Assembly: GCF_017299535.1 (NCBI RefSeq) | Contig: NZ_CP071238.1 | Coordinates: forward strand, 2,542,001-2,606,000 | Source of the DNA: Serratia marcescens subsp. marcescens ATCC 13880 | GTDB taxonomy: Bacteria > Pseudomonadota > Gammaproteobacteria > Enterobacterales > Enterobacteriaceae | Direction of reading: 5' to 3' | Length of the DNA: 64,000 nucleotides | Part shown: positions 15,358-26,200 of the stretch, piece after piece | Layout of the letters: every line of letters starts with the position of its first letter | Position numbering within the stretch: position 1 is the first letter of the stretch | Notes under the pieces: model-generated | What the model was told of the DNA's origin: nothing | Databases searched by the model: none | What the model saw: the letters and a program-made list of their open reading frames with translations, nothing else | Translations under genes and position numbers: made by a program

Positions 15358-16251
15358 TCACACTGAACGCACGATATGTTCGCGCAGCCACCGGTGAGCG
15401 GGATCCCGATGCGATCGTTCGTGCCACAGCATAGTCATTTCAAAACCCGGCACCGCCAACGGCGGTTTGAGTTGCTGCAATAACGGTTGGTTGCGCACCA
15501 GCCGCTCCGGCAACATCGCCACCAAATCGGACTGCGTCAGTACCGAGATAACGAAGAGAAAATGCGGCACGGAAAGCACCACGCGCCGCGTCAGCCCCAC
15601 GTCCGCCAGCGCTTGGTCGGTGATGCCGTAGAAACCGCCGCCGTCCGGCGAAACCATCACCTGCTCCAATAGGCAGAATTGCGCCAGCGTCAGGTTTTCA
15701 TGCAGCTTAGGGTGACCGACTCTGCCCACCAGCACATAGCGTTCACGGAATAGCGTACGCTGACGCAGACCGGGCGGCGCCCCTTCGCGGGTGTGAAACG
15801 CCAGATCGATCTCTCCCTGTTCCGCCAGTTTGGCGATGCGTGACGGCGCGGTTTCCAGCACCGCCAGCCGGGTGCCGGGCGCCGCCGTGCGCAAACCGTT
15901 CAGCGCCGGCAGGACGATGGTGGATTCGCCGTAGTCGAAGGCGGCCACACGCCAGATATCGGTCGCCACGGCGGGATCGAACGGCGTCGCCGGCGTCACC
16001 GCCAACTCAAGCGCCGCCAGCGCCTGACGCAGCGGTTCCCGCAGTTGCTCCGCTCTGGCGGTCGGACGCATGCCGCGCGGGCCGGGCAACAGCAGCGGAT
16101 CGTCAAAGATCGCCCGCAGTTTGGCGAGATGCACGCTGACTGCCGGCTGAGAGAAATTGAGCCGCTGCGCCGCGCGCGTGACGTTGTGCTCCGCCAGCAG
16201 CGCGTCGAGCGTCACCAGCAGATTGAGATCCAGCCGCCTTAAATTATTCAT
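15358..16251 (-). CDS. LysR-family transcriptional regulator
   Basis: 297 residues. The N-terminal winged HTH is clear (DLNLLVTLDALLAEHNVTRAAQRLNFSQPAVSVHLAKLR), and the rest is the two-lobed substrate-binding domain used for effector sensing. The DNA-binding part is of the NodD/LinR-like subgroup (MNNLRRLDLNLL). It is divergent from an NAD(P)H oxidoreductase gene at 16336 across only 84 bases, so it very likely controls that gene and itself; the effector is probably a quinone or aromatic compound, by analogy with similar pairs. Its start is the first ATG of the frame and gives a full-length protein. Confidence 0.92.
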   Translation of the reverse strand: MNNLRRLDLNLLVTLDALLAEHNVTRAAQRLNFSQPAVSVHLAKLRAIFDDPLLLPGPRGMRPTARAEQLREPLRQALAALELAVTPATPFDPAVATDIWRVAAFDYGESTIVLPALNGLRTAAPGTRLAVLETAPSRIAKLAEQGEIDLAFHTREGAPPGLRQRTLFRERYVLVGRVGHPKLHENLTLAQFCLLEQVMVSPDGGGFYGITDQALADVGLTRRVVLSVPHFLFVISVLTQSDLVAMLPERLVRNQPLLQQLKPPLAVPGFEMTMLWHERSHRDPAHRWLREHIVRSV

Positions 16252-16335
16252 GGTTATACCTGGGATAACGGTAATTCATTTCTAATATACCTTGTGACGC
16301 CCTAACCTGCAGCTCTCACACCAAGGAGCGTTGTT

Positions 16336-17112
16336 ATGAATGTGCTGATTGTTTACGCCCACCCGGAGCCGCAGTCGCTGACCGGCTCACTGAAAAACTT
16401 CGCCGTTGAGCGCCTGACGCAGGCCGGCCATCAGGTCCAGGTGTCAGACCTGTACGCCATGAAGTGGAAAGCGGCGATCGACGCCGACGACAGCCAGGAA
16501 GGCGCATCAGGCCCACGTTTCGATCCTTCGCTGGATTCCCGGCGCGCGTTCGCCAACGGCGTGCAGAGCGCCGACATCGAACGGGAGCAACAAAAGCTGC
16601 GTTGGGCGGACGCGGTGCTGTTGCAGTTCCCGCTGTGGTGGTTCTCGATGCCGGCGATGCTGAAAGGCTGGTTCGATCGGGTCTATGCCTATGGTTTTGC
16701 CTACGGCGTCGGTGAGCATTCCGATACCCATTGGGGCGACCGTTACGGCGAGGGTATGTTGGCGGGCAAACGAGCGATGCTGATCGTCAGCGCCGGCGGG
16801 TGGGAATCCCATTACGCCCCGCGCGGCATCAACGGGCCGATCGACGATATTCTGTTCCCGATCCAGCACGGCATGCTGCATTACCCGGGGTTCGAGGTGT
16901 TGCCGCCGTTCGTCACCTATCGCGCCGGTAAGACCGACGAGACGCGCTTTGCCACCCTGTGCGAACAGCTCGGACAGCGGCTCGATAACCTGTGGCGCAC
17001 CGAGCCGATTCCGTTTCGGCGGCAGAACGCCGGTGACTACCTGATCCCGCAGTTGACGCTGAAAGCCCATCTGGCGCCGGGGCAAGACGGCTTTAGCATT
17101 CACCTGAAATAG
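16336..17112 (+). CDS. NAD(P)H-dependent oxidoreductase, flavodoxin-like fold (NQO1/MdaB type)
   Basis: 258 residues with CAAGGAG before the ATG. The flavodoxin-like fold of quinone reductases is shown by MNVLIVYAHPEPQSLTGSLKNFAV at the N-terminus (FMN/FAD phosphate loop) and LLQFPLWWFSMPAMLKGWFDRV in the middle, followed by the LIVSAGGWESHY strand. Such enzymes transfer two electrons from NAD(P)H to quinones, nitroaromatics or azo compounds and protect against redox cycling. The C-terminal extension (residues 200-258) is longer than in KefF-type members and fits the NQO1-like subgroup. Its neighbour on the other strand is a LysR regulator. Confidence 0.9.
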   Translation: MNVLIVYAHPEPQSLTGSLKNFAVERLTQAGHQVQVSDLYAMKWKAAIDADDSQEGASGPRFDPSLDSRRAFANGVQSADIEREQQKLRWADAVLLQFPLWWFSMPAMLKGWFDRVYAYGFAYGVGEHSDTHWGDRYGEGMLAGKRAMLIVSAGGWESHYAPRGINGPIDDILFPIQHGMLHYPGFEVLPPFVTYRAGKTDETRFATLCEQLGQRLDNLWRTEPIPFRRQNAGDYLIPQLTLKAHLAPGQDGFSIHLK

Positions 17113-17127
17113 CGCGAGCCGCTCCCC

Positions 17128-17778
17128 TTATCGCGGCGCTGACACAGCGCCGCCCCCGAGGAGGAGTTTGGCGCCCAATCCCATCATGACCACGCCCGTA
17201 AATCGCTGCTGCCAGACCAACAAACGGGGATTGCGGGCGAGCCATTGCCCCACGGTGCCGGAGGCCATAGCGACAGAGCCCAGCGAAAGGATCCCGGCCA
17301 GCTTTTGAATGGAACCTAAAACGAGCAATTGCAACCAAACCGGCCCGGTTTCAGGGTTAACAAACTGCGGGAGGAAAGCAAACATGAACAGCAGCGACTT
17401 AGGGTTGGTCAGGCTGTTAATCGCCCCTTCTTTCACCGCCTGCCACCCGGTCATCATCCGGGGTTTCAGCACGGCATCGGAACGCTGCCGGCTTACCTTC
17501 AGCATTTTTATCCCCAGCCAGACCAGATAGGCGGCCCCAACCCAACGCAATACGTCCAACGCCAGCGGATAACTATGCAGCAACGTGGCGAGGCCGAGCA
17601 CCAGCATGGAAACCTGCACCATACCGGCGACAAAAACCATGCCGAAAACATTGAGCAGCGCGATGCGACGGCCTTGGCCGATACCCCGGGCCAGCGTGAG
17701 CATCATATCCGGTCCGGGAGAGAGTTCCAGAAGGGTGAGTGCAACAAGAAAAGCAATAAACGTTTCGGCTGAAGGCAT
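17128..17778 (-). CDS. LysE/RhtB-family amino-acid exporter
   Basis: 216 residues with five to six membrane segments. The family signature near the N-terminus (LLELSPGPDMMLTLARGIGQGRR) and the WVGAAYLVWLGIKML helix are typical of the RhtB/LysE exporters. These inner-membrane carriers expel amino acids or derivatives such as homoserine, threonine, lysine or azetidine. Substrate cannot be predicted. It lies between two oxidoreductase genes, tail to tail with the one at 16336 (15-base gap), and 91 bases downstream of the KefF-like gene. It could be transcribed from that gene's promoter or from its own. Confidence 0.9.
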   Translation of the reverse strand: MPSAETFIAFLVALTLLELSPGPDMMLTLARGIGQGRRIALLNVFGMVFVAGMVQVSMLVLGLATLLHSYPLALDVLRWVGAAYLVWLGIKMLKVSRQRSDAVLKPRMMTGWQAVKEGAINSLTNPKSLLFMFAFLPQFVNPETGPVWLQLLVLGSIQKLAGILSLGSVAMASGTVGQWLARNPRLLVWQQRFTGVVMMGLGAKLLLGGGAVSAPR

Positions 17779-17869
17779 GGGGTTATCACCGGCGAGTCAA
17801 AGAATACGGCAATCATATTCCTCCCCGGACATTCGCAACAGCACTATCAGACGCATCCGGGGCGTGTCG

Positions 17870-18424
17870 TTAATTCAGGGCGGCGAGAAATGCCTGATAG
17901 CCTTGCGCGCTGCGATCCAATTCGTGGGATTGCAGCGGCTCCACCGTCCCGTCCGAAGCGGCTTCCTTGCCGTAAAAGGCAAAGAACGAAGCATAGTCGG
18001 CCCGCACGTAATCGGCGGTCACTTCAAACGGCCGGAAGATCTCCTCCAGCGAGTAGCGATAACGCCCGTCGCGCGCGTAATCTTCTGCGCGCACGCCCGC
18101 CGTGACCGCCAGCGCCAGTTTCTTGTTCTGCATCTTATAGCCGCTGCGGGAACCGTAGGCCCAGCCGTAGGTGAGCACGTCGTCCAGCCATTTTTTCAGC
18201 AGCGGCGGGCTGCTGAACCAGTAAATCGGGAACTGCAGCACGATGTTGTCATGCGCTTCAATCAACTGCTGTTCTTTGGCGACGTCGATCTGCCAGTCCG
18301 GGTAGGCCTGATGCAGTTCGTGCACGGTATACAGCGCCGGATAACGGCGCAGTTCCTCCAGCCAACGTTTGTTGACCACCGAGTTCGCCATATCGGGATG
18401 TGTTACTACCACCAAGGTTTTCAT
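17870..18424 (-). CDS. NAD(P)H-dependent oxidoreductase, KefF/YwrO type
   Basis: 184 residues, a compact flavodoxin-like quinone reductase. The fold is shown by MKTLVVVTHPDMANSVVNKRW, the active-site region IVLQFPIYWFSSPPLLKKWLDDVLTYGWAYG, and LALAVTAGVRAEDY. These are dimeric FMN enzymes that reduce quinones with NAD(P)H; KefF itself regulates a potassium/proton antiporter, but no kefC is present here. The gene is divergent from an HxlR regulator at 18526 across 101 bases. HxlR proteins typically control such a reductase in response to quinones or aldehydes, so this is probably a regulator-target pair parallel to the LysR pair at 15.4-17.1 kb. Confidence 0.9.
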   Translation of the reverse strand: MKTLVVVTHPDMANSVVNKRWLEELRRYPALYTVHELHQAYPDWQIDVAKEQQLIEAHDNIVLQFPIYWFSSPPLLKKWLDDVLTYGWAYGSRSGYKMQNKKLALAVTAGVRAEDYARDGRYRYSLEEIFRPFEVTADYVRADYASFFAFYGKEAASDGTVEPLQSHELDRSAQGYQAFLAALN

Positions 18425-18525
18425 ACTGATCTCTCCAGTCAGGTGTTTCGACGCATCTTAGGGTATGCTGACAGAATGTAAAATACGCACACTCACGACA
18501 CATACTTACCCTGGAGAAAGTGTAA

Positions 18526-18885
18526 ATGACCGCCGAATCCCACTGCAGCCCAACGGGCATCAGCCTCGAAGACACCGGCTATGGCTACACCCTGTCAGTG
18601 ATCAACGGCAAATATAAAATGATTATTCTCTACTGGCTGGCGCTGTATAAGCCGGTATTGCGGTTCAACGAACTGCAGCGCTGCGTCGGCACCATTTCGT
18701 ATAAAACGCTCAGTTCGACGCTGAAAGAGCTGGAAAAAGATCGGCTAGTGGTGAGAAAGGAGTATCCGCAGATCCCGCCCAAGGTGGAGTACAGCCTGTC
18801 CGAGCGCGGGCGTTCGCTGATCCCGGTGATCGACATGATGTGCAACTGGGGGGAGCAGCACCGGCCGGAGCCGCCGGTGCCGTGA
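18526..18885 (+). CDS. HxlR-family transcriptional regulator
   Basis: 119 residues, a single winged helix of the HxlR family: YTLSVINGKYKMIILYWLAL at the start (the usual W-to-Y variant of the first helix), then LRFNELQRCVGTISYKTLSSTLKELEKDRLVVRKEY for the recognition helix and wing. Cys residues at positions 7, 52 and 110 could be redox sensors, as known for quinone-responsive HxlR proteins such as YodB and QorR. A good GGAGAAAG lies before the ATG. It is divergent from a quinone-reductase-like gene. It ends 4 bases from the end of entS on the other strand. Confidence 0.9.
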   Translation: MTAESHCSPTGISLEDTGYGYTLSVINGKYKMIILYWLALYKPVLRFNELQRCVGTISYKTLSSTLKELEKDRLVVRKEYPQIPPKVEYSLSERGRSLIPVIDMMCNWGEQHRPEPPVP

Positions 18886-18889
18886 GGGG

Positions 18890-20173
18890 TTAGTTGTCCG
18901 CCGCCGCTGAGGTTGCCGGCGCGGGTTCATCGTGCTCAACCAGCGCGTCCGCCGGCCGGCACTGGCGCAGCGTGCGCACGCTGAAAGCCACCAGCACGCC
19001 GAGCACAGCGGCGAATGCGCCAAACGACAGCACGCTCATCAACGGGGTAAATACCCTGCCCAGTACGCCGAGCCCCAGCGCGCCGATCGAATCGCCGGTC
19101 ACGTCCTGCGCGGTGCCGAGGCTGTTCACCCGCCCCAGCAGATGATCCGGCGTGTTGCTCTGGATCAGCATGAACTGCAGAAGTGAGGCGATAGCGTTGG
19201 CGTAGCCGTAGCACACCAGCGCCAGCAGCGCCGGCGCCAGGTGGCTGAACAGCCCCAGCGAAGCGATGGCGGTGAACGCGACGATGGCGGCGATCAGGAT
19301 CAGCACGCCGGGGCGAGAGAAACGCCCCACCCAGCCGCTGGTCAGCGCACCCAGCATCGCGCCGAGCGGCACCGCGGAGTACATCAGGCCGATAGAGGAC
19401 GCGCCGACGTGGTAAGCATCCTGCGCCAGCGCCGGGAACAGCACCCTGACGGCGCCGACGATGCTCATCAGCATCCCCAGCAGCACCACCGACCCCACCA
19501 CCTTATTGCGCCAGACAAACTGGAAGCCGCTGGCGAGCGCGCGCAGCGGATGTTCCGGCTCCTGCTGCTGCGGCAACAGCGTCGGCAAGCGCACCAGCGG
19601 CACAAGGGTGCCCAGCGTCCCTGCCGCCGCGACGGCGAAGGCGAGACCGACGCCGCCGAACACGATGATAATCCCGCCCAGCGCCGGCGCCAGGATCGCG
19701 CCGATGCGCACCGTCACCATGCTCAAGGCCCCCGCCGCCGCCAGGTTTTCACGCCCGACCAGCAGCGGGATCACCGCCATCAGCGCCGTCATGCCCAGCG
19801 CGCCGAAGAAGCCGTCCCAGGCCGCCAGCAGGTAGAGCGCCCATAGCGAAGGCGCCGGGGCGAAGGCGTTCAGACTCAGGGCGACAAACCCCAGCCCGCA
19901 GGTGCCGCGCGCAAACAGGATCAGCTTACGGCGATCGTAGCGATCGGCGAGTACCCCGCCCAACATCAGGCCGATAAACATGCCCACGCCGTCCAGCGCC
20001 ACCGCGACCCCCACCTGCAACGTGGAGCCGGTCATCGCCTGGATCTGAATCGGCACCCCCACCGCCAGCATGCCGAGGGAAAACACCGACAGCATGCGGG
20101 CGCAGAAAATCGCGCGGAAATGCGCATTGCTTCTCAGCAAACTGAAATCAAGAAAAAAAGAAGGTCTGGCCAT
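18890..20173 (-). CDS. entS: MFS siderophore exporter, EntS-like
   Basis: 427 residues in twelve membrane segments. The start at 20173 is preferred because CAGGA precedes it; the ATG at 20185 lacks a ribosome binding site. It begins PSFFLDFSLLRSNAHFRAIF and continues SVFSLGMLAVGVPIQIQAMTGSTLQVG, closely resembling E. coli EntS, the inner-membrane exporter of enterobactin. The loop ADRYDRRK is the MFS motif A. It is the last gene of the fes-mbtH-NRPS-entS operon, 58 bases after the NRPS, and should export the finished catecholate peptide to the periplasm. C-terminal residues 405-427 are polar and variable. Confidence 0.92.
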   Translation of the reverse strand: MARPSFFLDFSLLRSNAHFRAIFCARMLSVFSLGMLAVGVPIQIQAMTGSTLQVGVAVALDGVGMFIGLMLGGVLADRYDRRKLILFARGTCGLGFVALSLNAFAPAPSLWALYLLAAWDGFFGALGMTALMAVIPLLVGRENLAAAGALSMVTVRIGAILAPALGGIIIVFGGVGLAFAVAAAGTLGTLVPLVRLPTLLPQQQEPEHPLRALASGFQFVWRNKVVGSVVLLGMLMSIVGAVRVLFPALAQDAYHVGASSIGLMYSAVPLGAMLGALTSGWVGRFSRPGVLILIAAIVAFTAIASLGLFSHLAPALLALVCYGYANAIASLLQFMLIQSNTPDHLLGRVNSLGTAQDVTGDSIGALGLGVLGRVFTPLMSVLSFGAFAAVLGVLVAFSVRTLRQCRPADALVEHDEPAPATSAAADN

Positions 20174-20231
20174 AGTGTCCTGCATATCATGTTTTAGTGC
20201 GGGCCGGGACGCACGCCCCGGCCCGGTTGCG

Positions 20232-23200
20232 TTATACCAACCCGTATTGCCGCGTCAGGAGCGAATGCAACAGCGGCCCGAGCGTCTCCAGCGAGGCCGG
20301 CGACAGAATGTCCGCGTGCTCGCAGCTTTGGTGATGACAGATCAGCCCATCCAGATACGGTGCCCACACGGCGTTGATATCCATCTCCGGCGGCAGCGTC
20401 CGGTCGGCGACGAACAGCGTCGCCGTGCCGTGGAAACGCCGGCTGCGCGCCTGAGACAGAAGGCGCACCGCGTCGCGGTAGTTGGCGACGATGCTGTCGA
20501 ACATCGCCGCCTTCTCCGCCATCAGCGCCGGATCGCCATGATCTTCCGCCATAAACTCGGCCTGTTCCTGCGCCACCTCCTTCTGCGCCTCCTCCTCGCT
20601 GGGGCCGGTCCAGTCCTGGCCTTCCGGCGGATAGGTATCCAGCATGCCGAGGAACGCCACCTCTTCGCCCTGCTGCTGCAAACGCGCGGCCATCGAGTGC
20701 GCCAGCGTGCCGCCGAGCGAATAGCCCAGCAGGTAATAAGGCCCCTGCGGCTGCAGGCGGCGCAGAGTGGCGAGATGACGATCGACCATCTGCTCAATGT
20801 CCTCGCAGGTGGCGATGGCGCCATCCGGCCTTGGCGACTGCAGGCCGATGATCGGGTAGCTCCCCGGCAGATAACGGCTCAGCCCCGAGTACTGCCAGGC
20901 GAAACCGGAAGCCGGGTGCAGACAGAACAGCGCCGGGCCTTGGCCGGCCCGCAACTGCAGGCACTCGCCGACGCCGCGGCTTTCGGCCGAGTTGGCGGCC
21001 TGCGCGTCATCGAGCAGGTGCGCCATCTTCTCCAGGCTGCGGGCGAACATGATTTGCCCGACGCTCAACGGCCGCGGGACGCGCCGCCGCAGCTCCGCCG
21101 CCAAACGCATCGCCAGCAGCGAGTGGCCGCCCAACGCGAAGAAGTCGTCGTCGGCATACACCGTCTCGCGCCCCAGCAGTTCCCCGAACAGCGCCGCCAG
21201 CAGGCGTTCGCTGTCGCTGTGCGGCGCGCGGCCGCTCTGCGGGTTCAACTGCGGCCGCGGCAACGCCTTGCGATCCAGCTTGCCGCTGGCGCTGAGCGGG
21301 AAGCTGTCGGTCATGACATAGCTGACCGGCATCATATGCGCCGGCAAACGCGCCTCCAGCGCCTGATGCAGCGCGCCGGTATCCAGCGTCACGCCCGGTT
21401 GGGCGATCAGCCAGGCGACCAACTGGCGCATATCGGCGCCGCCCAGCCCCGTCGCGCCCTCGCTTAATTCGATGGCGTGCACCGCCGCTTGCGCTACCCC
21501 CGGCTGCGCCAGCAGCGCCTGTTCGATTTCGCCCAGCTCGATGCGCTGGCCGCGGATCTTCAGCTGATCGTCGCTGCGGCCCAAATACTCGACGCTGCCG
21601 TCCTCCAGCCAGCGAGCGATATCGCCGGTGCGATACATGCGCGCGCCGTTGCCGGCGGGATCGGCGACAAACCGCTGCGCCGTCAACTCCGGCCGATGCA
21701 GATAGCCGTCGGCCAGCTGAATGCCGCGCAGGTAGAGATCGCCGGCGCAGCCGACGGGCACCGGCCGCAGCATGGCGTCGAGAATGCTCAGTTGGGTGTT
21801 CCAGACCGGTTTGCCGATCGGCACGCCGGCGCCGTTCACCGCCGCCAATGCCTCGCCGGACGCCGGTTGATAGGTAACATCAACCGCCGCCTCCGTCGGG
21901 CCATACAGGTTGTGCAGCGGCGCGGCGACCAACGCCTGATAGCGGGAAGCCAGTTCGCACGACAGCGCTTCGCCGCTGCAGAACACGCGTTTCAGGCTGG
22001 CGGCGGCGCGCCGTGGCGCCCGCTCGTTCAAGGCCTCCACCCAGATAGCCAACATGGACGGAACGAAATGCAGCGTGGTCACGCCATAGTCGTCGATCAA
22101 GGTCGTCAGCGCCTGCGGATCGCGGTGCGCCTCCGGCGGCGCCATCACCAGGCGCGCGCCGACCATCAGCGGCCAGAAGAACTCCCAGACGGAAACGTCG
22201 AAGCTGCACGGCGTTTTCTGCAGGATCACGTCCTGCGCATCGAGCGCATACTCGTGCTGCATCCAGAACAGGCGGTTGACGATCGCCCGGTGGTTCACCA
22301 CCACGCCTTTCGGCCGCCCGGTCGAACCGGAGGTATACAGCACGTAGGCGGGATGATCGCCGCTCCCCGCCGGTGGGCGCGGCGCCGGTTCGCGCCCGCT
22401 GTCGTCCAGCGCATCGAACCGCAGCGTCGGCGCCAGCACGGCGAAGCGGGCATCCAACGCGCTTTCGGTGATAATCAGCCGCGGTTTGGCGTCCTCCACC
22501 ATGTAGGCCAGCCGCTCGTCCGGGTAACCGGTATCCAACGGCAGCCAGGCCGCGCCGGTTTGCACAATCGCCGTCAGCGCCAGGCTGAGGCGCACGGAAC
22601 GCGGCAACGCCACCGCGACGATATCGCCCGGCTGAATGCCGGCCGCCGTCAGCCGTTCGGCCAACAGCGCGGCCTGGCGCTGCATGTCACGGTAGCTGAG
22701 GCTGTGCCAGGCGTCCTGCAGCGCGATGCGTTCCGGCGTGCGCCGCGCTTGATCGGCGATCGCCTGATGCAGAGTGGTGTCCGCCACCGCCTGCCCGGTG
22801 CGGTTGACCGCCGCGATCAGCGCCTGCTCCTGCGGCGTTTGCAATTGCCAGCGCGGCAACGGCAGATCCGGTTGCGCAATCCATTGTTGCAGCAGCGCCA
22901 TCAGCCGCGCGGCGAAGCGTTCAGGCTGCGGCACCGAATCGCGGTACTCCATCAGCAGACGCAGGCGCTCGCCCGGCAGCACCAGCAGCGTCAGCGGATA
23001 GTGGGTATAGCCTTTGTTACGGATAGCGTCGCAGCGCAGCGACCCTTCGCCGCCCAGCAGAGCGTCGTTGTCCGGATAGTTTTCCACCACCAACAGCGTA
23101 TCGAACAGCGTGCCCGCCCCGGCCAGATGCTGGATCTCCCCCAACCCCAAATCGTCGTGCTCCAGCAGTTCAATCTGCCGGTGCTGCAGTTCGGTCAGCT

Positions 23201-26200
23201 GTTCCGTCAACGAACGGTCATGCTGCAGACGAACCCGCACCGGCAGCGTGTTGCTGAACAGGCCAACGTGTTCCTCGACCCCTTCTATCTGGCCAAAGCG
23301 GCCGGAAACCGGCGAGCCGAACACCACGTCCTGATGGCCGCAACAGCTGGCCAACTGCAGCGCCCAAATGCCCTGCATCACGGTATTGAGCGTCAACCCA
23401 CGCTCGCGGCACAGGGTCAGCAAGCGCCTTTCCTCGGCCGGCGGCAGCGTCATTTCCAACTCCTGCACGCGATCGTCCTGCACTTCACCGAACAGCAACG
23501 TCGGGCGCACATCCTGCAGCGTCTCACGCCAGAGGCGGCGCGAAGCTTCAGCATCCCGCGCGGTCAGGCGGCGCACGATATCGGCGTAGTTCGAACGCAG
23601 CGGCGGCAATGCCTGCTCGCCTTCACGCAATGCCAGCATCAGATCGTTGAGCACCACCGGCGTCGACCAGCCGTCGACAATCAGGTGGTGCGCGTTAAGG
23701 AACAGCGTGTAGCGTTCGCTATCGCCGTGTTTGATCCGCAGCGCATGCAGCATCGCGCCCGGCTGATTAAACAGATCGCGCTGCAGCTCTTTCTGTTCCA
23801 GCTCATTCAGCGCCTGCATTTCTTGCTCTTCGGACAGCGGCGGCAGCCTGTGGCTGTCCAGCGGCCAATGGCTTTCCTGCGGTATCAGCTGCAGCGGTTC
23901 GCCCTCGAGGTTGAATCGGGCGGCCAGCTGCGGATGGCGGCGGATCACCGCATTCATCGCCTGCTGGAGTTGATGTTCGTCCAGTTCGCCGCAGAGGCTC
24001 AGGCGCGTCAGCGAGTTATAGCTGCCGCCCTGCTGCGCCGTCTGCGCATGGAACAGCAGGCCGTGCTGCAACGGCAACAGCGGCAGCGCCGCGGCCAACG
24101 GCCCGCACTCCCGCTCCCAGGCGCGCACCGCCTCATCGTCGGCGCCCGGCTGGGCGATCTCGGCCGCCACCAACGTCGCCGCCGCGCGATCGGGATGCCG
24201 TTCGGCAAATTCGCACAGCGAACGCACCGCTTGTTCGATGCCGCTGTGCAACTGCGCAATGTCGCTCTCGCTGAAAATCCCCTCCAGCCAGCTCCAGTTG
24301 ATCGCCAGGCAGGCGCCGTCGCGCCGTTCCTCGACAAAGATATTCACTTCCAGGCCATACGACAGCGCCTGCTGCGCATCCTGCGCCACGGCGAAGGCGT
24401 CGCGGAAGCGGGTTTGGCTGCGTTGCGGCGTCCAGTGCCCCTCATCCTGGCTGAAACGTCCGAGGTAGTTGAACAAGATCTCCGGCGCATTGCGCTGCGC
24501 CAGCGCCGCCAGTTCGTCACGCCGCGGGTGCAGATAACGCAGCTGGCCATAACCGACGCCGCGATCGGTCACCGCTCGCGTCGCCCGTTTCACCGCGCGC
24601 ACGGCCTCATTGTGCTCGGCGTCATGCAGTTCAATGCGCAGCGGATACTCCGCCGTCAGCCAGCCGACGGTGCGGGCCAGATCGAGGCCGTCGTCCAGTT
24701 CGGCGCGGCCGTGCGACTCCAGAGAGAAACGCAGCGAAGCGGCCTGGAAACGCTGGCGGCAAGCCTGAGCCAGCGCGCACAGCATGATCTCTTCAACCTG
24801 GGCGCGGTATCCCTGCGGCAATGCGCCGAGCAGCGCGGCGGTCAGCCGGCTGTCGAGCAGCGTGCGTTTTTCCGATACGTCGCCCGTGCGATCGTTCAGC
24901 GGATCCAACGCTCGCCGTCCCAAACGCGGTGCGCCGTCCGCCAGCATCCGCCGCCAGAACGGCAGCTCGGTTTCCCGGCGTTCAGCGTCGGCTCGTAGGC
25001 GTGCAGACCACTCATAGAGCGAGGTTTCTTCCGGCGGCAATGTGATCGGCTGCCCCTGCATGGCGCTGTCGGCCACCTGCCGCAGTTCGTCGAGCAGGAT
25101 GCGCCATGAAACGCCGTCGACCACCAGGTGATGGATCGCCAGCACCAGCCCCAGGCTCTGCCCGTCGCGCTGCAACAGGATCGCCTGCATCATGGCGCCG
25201 GCTGCCGGATCGAGATGGTCAAGCGCGGCATCAAACGCCTGTTCCGCCGCTGATTCCAGCTCACCGGACACGGTATCAACCTGCATCAGCTCACCGGCGG
25301 CGGCGGTTTCAACCACCAACTGACCGTCGCGGATCCGCGCGCCCAGCGCCGGGTGCGCCGCACGCAACTGCTCCAAGGCATAACGCAGCTGTTCCGGCTG
25401 CAGCTCGGCAGGCACGCGCAGGAAAACGCCGTGCGCGAAGCGACGATGCATATCGCCCGTCTCGGCAAACCAATGCAGGATCGGCAGCCCGTCGATCGGG
25501 CCTTGCTGCACGCTGCATGCGGCCTGAGAGCCAACGGCCAGCGGCTGCATCGCCTGCGCCATGCGCGCGGGGGTGTGCAGCGCGAAGATCTCGCGCGGCC
25601 GCAGCAGATACCCTTTGCGCCGCAGGGCGGTACCCAGCCCCATCGCCGAGATGCTGTCGCCGCCGAGCGCGAAGAAATCGTCGTCGGCGCCGACGCGATC
25701 CATCCCCAGCAGCTGCGCCATGGCGCCGCAAATCAGCCTTTCCTGCTCGGTGGCCGGCTCGCGAATGCTTTGCGCCAGCGTCTCCTGCGGTTTGGGCAGC
25801 GCCTGGCGGTCAATCTTGCCATTCACGTTAAGCGGCAGCTCCGGCATCACCACCAGGATCGCCGGCACCATATAATCCGGCAGACGCTGCGCCAGTTGCC
25901 CCAGCAGTTCGCTTTGCAGCGTGGGTGAGGCGCGCCGCGCGTCATTCTGCACCGAGCAATAACCGATCAGGCGATAGGTGGCGCCGATCGGCTCGGCGAT
26001 CACTACCGCCCGCCCCACGTCCGGCAAGGCGGCCAAGGCGCTTTCCACCTCACCCAGCTCGACGCGGAAGCCGCGCACCTTGATTTGGTGATCGGTCCGG
26101 CCAATGAACACCAGCTGGCCCTCCGCGCTCCAGCGCATCAGATCGCCGCTGCGGTACATCACCTCGCCCTCGACAAACGGATTGGCGACAAAACGCGCCG

